Of a DNA stretch of 64,000 nucleotides, positions 45,810-57,027 are shown piece by piece. The translations under genes and the position numbers were made by a program. Source of the DNA: Spodoptera frugiperda (taxonomy: Eukaryota > Arthropoda > Insecta > Lepidoptera > Noctuidae); the NCBI RefSeq assembly GCF_023101765.2, contig NC_064218.1:4588001-4652000 (forward strand). The letters run 5' to 3'. Below the pieces are notes generated by a model. The model saw only the letters and a list, made by a program, of their open reading frames with translations. It was not told the DNA's origin and searched no databases. Position 1 is the stretch's first letter. Each line of letters starts with the position of its first letter.

Positions 45810-46732
45810 TTACATACTAACTGAAGAACGATTGTTCATCCAGAATTGATGTCCAGATACAACGAGTGTGATGACATATAGCAGGGCAGCGATCCAGCAG
45901 TTGTATGCATTCTGAAATTATCAGATATTAAATCAATTAATATGTAGTTAATGATTGAACTTGAGGCAATTTTAAGTTTTTTAGTTTCTTTCTTCATATG
46001 CCAATGATTTTTTGCTCAAACATTATTTTGTACTAGTAACAAAGTTTGTTTTTCTGTAAGATTAAATATTTCTGAAAACAATATGCACTGAAAATACTAC
46101 AAAGAATCTTCAAAAATTGTGAAATGTCTTATCGGAAACAAGATCCACATTTGGGCCAGAACCAACAGATCTAGTAAGAATATGAACTGATTGCTATCAA
46201 TGATCTTAATACATTAGTCAATTAAAGATAACAGAATAACTATCAAAGTGAAAATCATATTGAAATACTAGACCTTTAGCCTTGAATAGTTTCAAATAAA
46301 TTGGAAGACAAATGAACAAGTTAATAGACACAGTTTTAGATTCCATTACACTTATACGTTGATGATACCTACGAGGAAGTTAAGATCAAGACCACGGAGG
46401 GCCAAGTACACAATAAACCACTTCAATCAACCTCTACCATTCTTATTAGCACTGATGACTAACCTGAGTGTAACCAGTCTCAACGTTGGTGATGAAACTC
46501 TCCATCGACGAGTGGTGCTCTTCAAGAGGCAGATCTTCTAACAAAGCCACTGCTTTGATATAATAGAAGACGCCCATCAAAGTCTGAAACATTCACGAGC
46601 GTTAGTACACCCTCGCAAGAATCTCAAGTTTTGTCAAGTAATAAGTGTTCTACTCACCAATTGTATGATTCCCCAGACGCTGAGGACGAGCCCGCATAGC
46701 GACAGCTTAGGACCACAGATTTTGCAGGCCAT
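45810..46732 (-). CDS. RNASEK: RNASEK, ribonuclease kappa / V-ATPase-associated protein, three coding exons, 98 aa
   Basis: Minus-strand exons are 46658-46732, 46464-46583 and 45810-45911 (25 + 40 + 33 codons plus stop), all phase 0 with GT-AG introns. The protein begins with a CKICGPKLSLCGLVLSVWG-type N-terminus. It has a first membrane segment (about 12-33), the conserved A-V-x-L-L-E-D (36-42), a loop ending in N-A-Y-N-C-W (66-71), a second membrane segment (about 70-87), and a short cytosolic tail. Total length equals the 98 residues usual for this family in animals. The family was first described as an insect ribonuclease and is now also known as a small V-ATPase-associated protein needed for endocytic acidification and entry routes. 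Head-to-head with Phafin (611 bp between start codons). No irregularity was seen. Confidence 0.95.
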
Positions 46733-47343
46733 TTTATTGGTTTATTTATCAGAATTACGACCACTGTAAAATAAAATGGTATCGACCACTAGCTGTCAGC
46801 TGGTGTCAAAAAATGAACACTCACATGATCTTTGCATTCTGTGATTTGTCTATGGTTATTGTTGAATTTAATTTATTTATATTTTCATTTCATTTTATTT
46901 TCCATATTGAAATTATTTACAGCTTTCATATTTCTTTAATTAATATCTATAATTAGAAGTTTTTAATTCAATTTGATGGTAGAAAAAAGACACGTTTAAA
47001 ATGGATTAAATAAATTCAAATTCAAATAGCGTAAAATGAAACGTTTTACATTATTGCCATTTTATAAGATATCCATAAATTTAGTAGTTTCTAAAAAAGT
47101 ATCTAGGTATGTTCAAAATGTTATAATTTTTAATCCTGTGTATTAAGACACCCAAATTCTTAAGATATAACATTTTCACTTACGTAAATGGCATAATATC
47201 ATAATAAACTCGTAACTATTTTAAGTTGTTGGTAAAAAGTTTAGTTTGACGGACTGGTACAATTACGTTCTTTGTAGCTGGCAATATATTCTATGAATGA
47301 CACATTTTTCTCGGTCGTATCTACGAGAAAATAAATTTCGATA
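46733..47343. promoter_or_regulatory. Shared divergent promoter interval of RNASEK and Phafin
   Basis: 611 bp separate the RNASEK start codon (-) from the Phafin start codon (+). No SINE or MITE was found in it, unlike flanking intergenic DNA. No TATA box can be assigned with confidence in this AT-rich stretch. The head-to-head layout makes it a bidirectional promoter candidate; transcription starts are unknown. Confidence 0.6.
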
Positions 47344-50300
47344 ATGGTGGACCGTTTAGGTAGGAAAATAATAATTTAATTTCGTGCAATAACATTAAAC
47401 TACTTAGAATGTGGCGGTGTAATTTGTGTGCGATCATCTAAAATAGTTACGTGGGATATCACTGTCATTGTTTGCTTGTCGCTCACTTTCCTTTGACGTC
47501 AAACTTTTATACCGTACTGCAATTTTTAAGTAGGTAATTTTCTTTTTTTCAGTGAACAGTGAGGCCAATGCTCGAAGGATTGCTATGGTTGAGAGCTGCT
47601 TCGGCAGTTCTGGACAGGTGAGCATCTGAAGTTACAAAATATAAGTTTTTACTAAGTTTAGAAGTTGTCGAGTGCCGTCATATTATCACCGACAAACTCG
47701 GCAAGATAAAATCTTCAGTACATCGTTCGTGTGGGATTGTTCTGACAGAAGATATCAAGTGTTTATCAGCATTGTTTTTCATCATTATACTTTTATATGC
47801 AGTGTTTCGTGCTTTCTTGTATCTGAATGTTATTTTTAACATTGCCATGAAAGCACTACAGAATATAATTAAATTACGTAGATTAGGGATTGATTAGCCT
47901 GTCCATTATCAGTTAGATTGTATGTTACTGTTCCATGATTAAGACTGATGCAATGAATCATGCTAGAATCGTATGTTGTTGGATGTTTTTACTACATGAA
48001 ATGTGTTTTTGTTGAGATTCCTCATCAGATTCAAACAATATGTCTTATAAGAAAGAATGACATTGTTATCTAAAATAGACAGGCTTTATCACCTAAAGCC
48101 TGATGCATTGAAGTTGAAAATCTATCCAAAAAATTTGCATACATAAACTAAATATACAAACAAAAACACTACAGATTAATTCATTAGCAATATTGAAAGG
48201 TTTCCAATTGTAAATGTCAAGTTTTACATAATAAAGAAATCTTATAAGTTGTCTATTAAAGCAGCTTATTTGATGTTATATCATTTACATTTTTTTGAAG
48301 TGATATCTTGTACAAATATAATATGCATTTTATCTTTCAATTGTGTAAACAGCGTAACAACATTGGCATTGTAATAAAAACTTTTTGGTATCTGACAGAT
48401 ACCTAACCCTAACATATCCTGTGCAAATAAAAAAAAACATGTTACTTATTTTTTTTAATTTTTTTTTTTAGCCTCTGGCAGAACAAGGCAGGGTCCTTGT
48501 GGGAGAGGGTGTCCTGACAAAAATGTGCCGCAAAAAACCGAAAGCCAGACAGTTCTTTTTGTTCAACGACATACTTGTTTATGGGAATATTGTTATAAAC
48601 AAGAAGAAATATAATAAACAGCATGTTATACCACTTGAAGAGGTGAAGTTGGAGTCTCTGAAGGATGATGGACGTAAGTTTCTGATTTCATTCACATAAT
48701 ATGACCAAAATTCAATCTAAACCTCTTAGAATTAAGATTGATTTTTGGACAATACTTGTATGGAGTTTCCAACATAGATTGATCCAGTTATTTTTTATAT
48801 GTTTATGTTATGGCATATTTAACCTTGTGTCTGCCACAATAGAATAAAAAATGCATTGTGTTGTATTTAGATTAGCATTATGGTAGGCTTGAGTTAATAC
48901 TATGATCATTATCTACCTATCTTATATTATGCACAGGCAACTGTTAGTAGTTTATTGTATTGTATTATTGAAATGTTTGTTTGTTTAAATATCTTATAGG
49001 ATATGGATTATCACTCAGTTATACTATGTTTACATATCTTGGCTCCTTTGCAAAGGAAAAGCCTAATGACAAGTGACTCATGAAGATTTCCTCTTCTTTT
49101 TTTAAAGTTGATTAATGTTCCTCAATATGAATAAGTCACAGAAAACTTTAAGGAAAAACTTTGATAACTATTTTGTTTCTACCACATATTTTTTTAAACA
49201 ATTCTATAGTTAGATATAAAACTAATTTAAAAAACTTACTACTTTTTTTAACCAGTTAGACCAGTTGGTGATAAATTACCAGTTATAACAGATTAATAGA
49301 TAAAGATGATAATATTAATAAGTCTTTATATAATTTTAAAAAGTTAGTTACTTACTTACTTGTTAAAAATAAATGTTTTGGTTCTTTGCCCTCTAGAACA
49401 ACTGATTTCAGGTCTTATCATAACTCTAATTATATCAGAAAGGTCAACACTATAATTTAAATAAAAAAAAAACAGCTGTATAAACATCATACAAGAATTT
49501 CTAATAAGAATAAGTTAACAAACAAAACAGTGTTATCTCAGTTACTGGAGGTATATGCATTTAAAATTTACTTGCTGTCTCAGTTATAGAGGTAACTATG
49601 ATGATAAATCGAAAGAACGAATCCTAGATGAAGAGGGTTTTTTTACCACTAATAAAGGTAATACAGTGCCAATGTATTGGGACCTCAGTATGGGTTCTAG
49701 TTGTGGAGGTTTCTCATTAATCCAAATCCCACTTAACGAAGTTTCACTGTACAAATAACATCAAAATATTGTACATAACATTTGTGCATCTATAATAAAG
49801 CACAAACATAGGATTAACAAACCACACTTCAAATCTAAACATCAATAAGAATATGCACATTAAATTCAAAGGATTCAGGCAGTTGTGTTCTGCTGGCTGG
49901 TTTCAGTTTTTGAATTTTCTCTTTTTAATCTTAATTGCTGTTCTGAAGTACTACTTCTTGTAACCAAAATATTTACTTGATTCGTAACTGTATAGTAATG
50001 TGACAAATTCCAAATTATATTAAAAATAAAAGTGGTTAATAGATTATTTTATTGGTCAGCTGAGTCATTGGTGTGAATGGCCAGTGAATCATCATTAACA
50101 TACTAATGTATTGCTACTAGATATTATATATGTTGACATTGATCTTGGAAAGCTTGTATGACTCAACAATGCATATATTAAAACCAACTACTCCCCCATT
50201 GGTATTGGTTGCACCAATATACTCTGCTTCTATTGGTCCTAGTGTAATATTTAAACCTTCTTGAAAATGCGCTATCCAACACCAAAATTGGACCAGTAGT

Positions 50301-53300
50301 TCCAGATATTAGCACATTCAAAAAATGTTAATTAAACCTTAGCTTTATACACATAACCTCACGCCTCTCCCATGGGGTAGGCAGACACATTGGAACACCA
50401 ATTACTACGAATCTTGCATTCTTCTTTCACTTCAAATAGTCATCAGTTTTTTCATGCATGCTTGTCAGTTAAGGGTCGGCCCTTTTTTAATATTTCTCTT
50501 TAAGCTTCGTAATATTAGAATTATATAGTACCTATACAATGTGATAGGGGCGAGACTTCTAACCCGTTAAGGCTGAATACTACATCTAATTTTAACGACA
50601 AAAGTCCTGGGTCGAAGGGGTCGAATCCCCTCCCCCTAAAAATTATGGCCATTTTAATATTTTTTTTACTTTTTTTGATATCAAAGGTTGTATGCGTCGT
50701 AGAAACAAAAAAAAGATGACAAACGGTAGCTTTTTTAATATTACTCTTTAAGCTTCGTAATATTAGAATTATATAGTACCTATATAGATTAAACATACAG
50801 ACTGACATAGTCCCTATTTTAATAGCTGAAAATGATACTGACATTCTTTATCTACAAAAGAATTGATAACATCATTAAATAATGATGATGACTTTGCTGT
50901 ATAAAACTTATTATGCTTGTGTGAAACTATGAAGGTCATTTTATACTTTTATTATGTAATATTATAATTAAACTGTGTGAGAGATGTTATGTCACATTAT
51001 AATTAAATAATTAAGATAGTGAATAGTGATGTATAAAAAATTGTTTCAGTTGACTAATTGCCACACTTGGAGACATTTAATGGTTACTTAAATTATTCCT
51101 TAGTAACGATTTTGTATCGAAAATAATTACTAAGGACTGGGTTAAGTAACCATTAAATGACTCTGAGTATGGTGGTTAATGCTTATGCAGCTAATGTACA
51201 TGAAATATGAAAATATAAGACTGTCTGGATGCCGCAACGACTAAACATGGCGTCGTAGGTTTCATACCCACGCAGACAAAATTACAAGTGTAGGATCTAG
51301 ACATGGAACACAAAATCTGTATTTCTAAATTTAAATAAACAAAATAATCTGTAATTTAATAATAAGTCGGGTTTGCTAGTGGTGTGTAGATACAAAGCTA
51401 ACAATTTTAGACGTAAAGATCTTATAGAATCATCCACATGTTAATTTATTTTTAAAGGTTTTCCTGCTATAACTAATTTGATTATTACAAAAATATTATT
51501 ATTTCTCATTTAGGAAAATACAACTGTACTCTAACCACAAGCCACATTAATTTTAACGCCATTTCCTAATATGGGGTATCAAAATTTAATATCAATTCCG
51601 TCCAGTCCAGTTGGTCAGTTAGGTTAATTTATGTATTCATGAAGTTTAGGACACAGACAAAGTATCTATTATTATTTATTAAATGTTTAGATTTAGATTT
51701 AAATTCTGAATATAAATTCGATTTTCGCGTTTTATCTTTGTTACAGAGCTCCGCAACGGCTGGTTAATCCGTACTGCATCCAAATCGTTCGCTGTGTACG
51801 CCGCGACAGCCACCGAGAAGGAAGAATGGATGGCCCACATAGAAAAATGTATAGAAGATTTGCTAAGGAAAAGTAAGTCTTATTCTTTGGTCATATGTTC
51901 CTTTTTCAATGTGTTTGTGCTTAAGATTACTGTATTTATATCTCTTTCTGATGCAATGAGAGGAGTCCCAAACAAGTTATCTAATTTGAATAATTTGAAT
52001 AGCTTAACGTTTTCGGAAATGTCAAATATTGTAAATATAAACCATAAGGGTCCTCAATTCCTCCAAATGTGGTCACACTCCCAACTTCTTTTGTCACTAC
52101 AAGTCCTGCCACCTGCTTGAACTAGAGTAACTCTTAGTACGAGTTTGCTTTACGTTGAACGAAAACGACCGAAAGCGCGTTCGGCGCTCTGATTGGCCAG
52201 CGCAAATGAACCAACCAATCAGAGCGCCGAACGCGCTGTCGTTTCGTTTGGATGGAGTGTATCTTACATTTACGATGTTTCTTTATAAACATTTCACATC
52301 AATATTAGCCAAATTATAGACAGTAATATTAATATTAAGTCTTTGACTGCCAATATAAAACTGTTGAAGGCAAATCCTCCGCTAACGTCGGTCACCGGTG
52401 ACCACCTCGGCGTTCAATGTGTTAAGTTTCTAGTTGTCATATTCCTATCTTATCCATTCCAGTGTTCAGAGCATGCGGCAGTAAGATAATGAGGCTTCCA
52501 TAGTTGTCATTTATTCCTATCTTATCAATTCCAGGCGGCAAGCAGCCTCCGTCAGAGCATGCGGCAGTATGGGTGCCAGATAATGAGGCTTCCATCTGCA
52601 TGCATTGCAAGAAGACACAGTTCACTGTACTCAACAGGAGGGTGAGTTACTATCAATATAAAAAATATTAAATAAATAAATATTTATTTCATTATGTATT
52701 GAAAATATTATGTGGTTTGAGCATTACCTATGTGGTTAATGATCAATTAATTAAAGTACCGGGTGGGTTTTTCCAACCACTGTTACATTTAATTTATAAT
52801 GAGCAACTTGAAAGTCAATGTGACACATCACACTATTATTATAATTGTGAAAGTTTGTTATAATGCTGAAACTACTGAACGGATTTTGATGAAATTGGAT
52901 ATACTTTTTATTCCACGCGAACGCGGGCGAAGCCGCTGACAGAAGCTAGTTATTATAATGTGTAAAAGTGCCGGAACTCCTTTTCCGTCTTGCTCCATTG
53001 TGATTACTTTGATTTAGCACTTTACCTTGTTCCCTGAAAAGCCCAAAAAGTCCTATCTACATAACACATTAATGAATCGCCAGATTTTATATCATATGAA
53101 TAGTAACTACACACCCACCACCCACTAGTTTCATTTATCCTTCCTACATAACAAATATATAAAAATCAATTGCTGTTCGTTAGTCTCGCTAAAACTTGAG
53201 AACGGGTGGACCGATTTGGCAAATTTTGGTCTTGAATTATTTGTGAAAGTCCAGAGAAGGTTTAAAAGGTGAGAAAATATGTTTTGGGCGGTACGAAGTT

Positions 53301-56300
53301 TGTCAGGTCAGCTAGTAACAAATATTTTCACGGTACAATGTATTCCAGCACCACTGCCGCAAGTGTGGGTCGGTGGTGTGCGGGCCGTGCTCGTCGAAGC
53401 GGTACATCCTGCGCGGCCAGAGCGACAAGCCGCTGCGGGTGTGCCTGCAGTGCTACGACGAGCTCAACCGGGAGCGCGCCCGCCCCACCCAGCCGCAGCC
53501 TGCTAATATCACGCCCGGTTAGTTAACATGCAATTTTTTTTTTCAGTAGTATACTCTAATTTATTGTATTGCGGGATCCAAGACAGTTATTCATGTCTCT
53601 GAGATGCACTGTATTGCGGGTTCCAAGATAGTTGTCCATGTCCCTGAGACGCACTGGACTTCAGTGTTTCGATGTTTTCATTATTGTATGTACTGTAGAT
53701 CTTGGCTTACAGGAGTTACAGGGGTGTTAAAACGTTGTGGCGCGCTTGACCTGAGAAAAAAAAACATGCTCTTTAAGTCATATTTTGGAATTCTTGCGTA
53801 TAGTATTGAGACTTGTTGTAATCTTTCTTAGTTATTTTTAGCCCTATTGGCTCTTCAAACCCTGCAAGGAAGAATGGGTTTGCTTTTGGTAAATTCAGGT
53901 ACTTCGGAATGAGAATTATCAGTACCTCTCGCTAAGTTTTCCTATATTTTTTATTTATTACAGTAATAAATATAGTTTGAAATGGATAAAGATAAATAAT
54001 ATTTATATACTAAAGATAAAATAAGAAAGTCGAAGATAAATGAAGATAGCCGACCTTCGATTTAATCGGTCATAATATCATAAAGCATCCGCATACAGAT
54101 TCTAGAATATACGTATCTGAAATTGAGTACGAAGCACATCTTTTATTACAAAGTGACTCATAGTGTAACCGACGTAAAGTGAGTGTCATATCCATTATCC
54201 TCCATTTCCGTCCATTTTAAACCTACACCATGGTAACACAAATAAAAAATTCTACTGAATTTCCTACTAAATATATTCCCAACCCGCCAACTAAGACCGT
54301 TATCACCAAAACTAAGTCAATTTAAAGGTTTATTTACTCTCATATAACTGTCGATTAGATAAACGTGTAGATATGTTATCTGTACCGTAATTTTAATCGA
54401 AATTTGTCGCCAATATAATCCTTAACGTAGGAATTTTATATTTCCGGATCGGTAAATACCAAATTGTGTTCGTATGCAAGTTCTAGTTGATGTAATAAAT
54501 ATGGCTTTACTTTTAATTTTTGTAACGTCAGTTTAAATAATCACCGGACTCGATACAAAATCTCTGGATTAAGATCTGTGTGTGATCTGTTGATATTATT
54601 TGTATGAAGTTTCTGTTGAAAACGGTGATCACATCAGCAGCCAATATGTGGTAACTGCTGACTAAACTCTTCTTTTCGCACGAAGAAGGAATAATAATAA
54701 TCAACACGCTTAATGCGGGTTAGCGATTTCAAGCTTAGAAATTATAGACCTAGGTTTCCTCAAAATGTTTTCCTACACCGTTTGTCAAAGGTGTCTAAAA
54801 AGTTATAGAAAGTACATATATCACTCGGGAAATGTTACATCGGTACTCGCCGTTAGTAGGTTTCGAACCCGCACCCTCATACTTGAGAGTGGCCGGACCA
54901 CCACGACACGAAAACAAAGCCGACCCGGAACCGCGGATTATCTTGTGTTACCGGGGCTCCAACTCTAAAAGCAGGAGTAGGAACGGGGTGGTATCTAGTC
55001 AGTGAGTCTGACACTATCACCCAAGGGTGAAGCCAATAGATAATATTCCCCCCTAAAAAAAGGAAAAACGGTTTTAGATTAAAATTGGTTATCAATTACA
55101 GCCGTTATCCGATTCCGTAGTTGACCAAAAGGTGTAACATAAGTTGTAAATCCAATGACTCATACAAAATAAACAAATGCAACATATTCCCCTATTACAA
55201 TGTTTAGGGAAAACCCTATTTTAACTGATCTATCCGCCTTTCCTGTTATTGCAACCAAATAATATCAGTCTCAATTGCTATGACAATTCTTACTTTACCA
55301 AATTGCTATTTAAACACGTTGTAATAGCACACTCTTAAGGTTCAAAATCCAATAAATCTATTAAAGAAACTCCCATCATAGGTACCGGGTTTTATCAGAT
55401 CTACTAGCCCTAATCACATGATTAGAAGCTAATGAACAATTTATTATATTTTTCAGTAAAAGACACGGCCGGTTCTGGTGGAGATTCTTCAGCCGATGAG
55501 GATAGCGATGATGATGACGACCGCGTCACTGCCGAGGAGAAACACGATGAGGTGAGACCTTATAATTAGATAGTAGATAAGCAGTAATGTATGGGATACA
55601 GAACTCTTTACAAAATATATGGCTATCGTTATTGTAAATTTTATTACACTAGGATTTTCTCCTATGTTGTTGGTGCGTTTACAAGATAACCTACATTAAG
55701 TTCGAATTATGTACCATTATTTAATTGTATTCTGTACATAAGTAAATAAATTACCAATTCATAATATACAACCAGACCCAGAATAATAAATAAATCACAT
55801 AAAAAGTTGTTCTGTGATTCTGTGTAAATTGTTGCTACTATTATTATTTTAAAATTTGTTTTATAAACTACATCGGTGACTAGACTATTATCTAGTATTC
55901 TAGACAATAATTAGGCATTTATATGGCTTCTTAATTATTCCAGATTAGCTGCTACGTTCATGTCATTATGTGAATATAAATTAGGTACCAAAGGTATCTT
56001 TCCATTTTGTAAGCCCAGATTATTATGTATTTAGCCTACATTATTATTTAGATTAACAATATATTGATTGTCATAGTAAATAGATGGCCATTTCACATAA
56101 AAAATAATGCTGGCCATAAATAAATAAATATATACATAAATTTTGAAAAGATTTGTACTATTTCTTTTTTCAATTCGATCTTGGCTTTAAATCCATAGCC
56201 TATGTAGGTTTGATGTTTAGTAACAGTAGCTCTATGGAGCTTTGGGGTTGTCTTCTGCACTGCAGCCTTGCGTTCTATTTTAGTATATTTATTTATTATT

Positions 56301-56991
56301 TGCTATATATTTATGGGATAGTTAATAAAACTGGTAATAATTCTATTATGGTATGGGATTTTAACACGTAGCTTAAATATGATAAGCTTTAATTATTAAA
56401 GAAGACTGTTTATATAAGCAGCAAGATTTTTATTATGAAGAATGAAATGCCGACTAATACAGTATTATTGGATGTTGGTCGAGGTCAAGAGGTCGAGTGG
56501 TTGTACCGATCCGCGTGTCTCGGGTTCGATTCCCGAATTTATTACAAAATAATATTATACATACTTCCTAAAATGTGGAAGTTTATCAGAATTGGTGAAC
56601 AGTGAATATCACTTTTACCTCTTCGGGAAAAAGATGAGAGTACCAACAGTATGTTATTTATTTCTAGGGTTTTACAAGTTATAACGGTGTCAAAAATGGA
56701 TATGGAAATAGAGTCACAACAGTATAGTACAGAGTGAGATTGTGTAAGTGTAGCGACTGCTATAGGCGTTTTGTTCATGCTTCACGACTTACAAACACGG
56801 CCAGTGTTAACTATGTATCCTATTTGCAGATTTACTTACTAGAGATACAGTTTTGAGATATTTTCTATGGAGCTAATATCAAAATCCTTCTAGCATTACA
56901 GCTAATGCACCTACCATGTCCTGTCAAAATAATCACACTTTCAATTATCGAAGCGCAGATCTACGCCAGATAGAATGTGTTTTCTATTGTG

Positions 56992-57027
<36 letters not shown>

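Noticed and set aside
51794..52120. 108-codon frame beginning in Phafin exon 4
   Set aside because: It reads through the exon 4 donor into the intron. The spliced form continues correctly into the FYVE exons.
53269..53526. Two other open frames over Phafin exon 6
   Set aside because: They are out-of-frame shadows of the GC-rich exon. The FYVE frame (RRHHCRKCG, CGPC) is the correct one and splices in phase.
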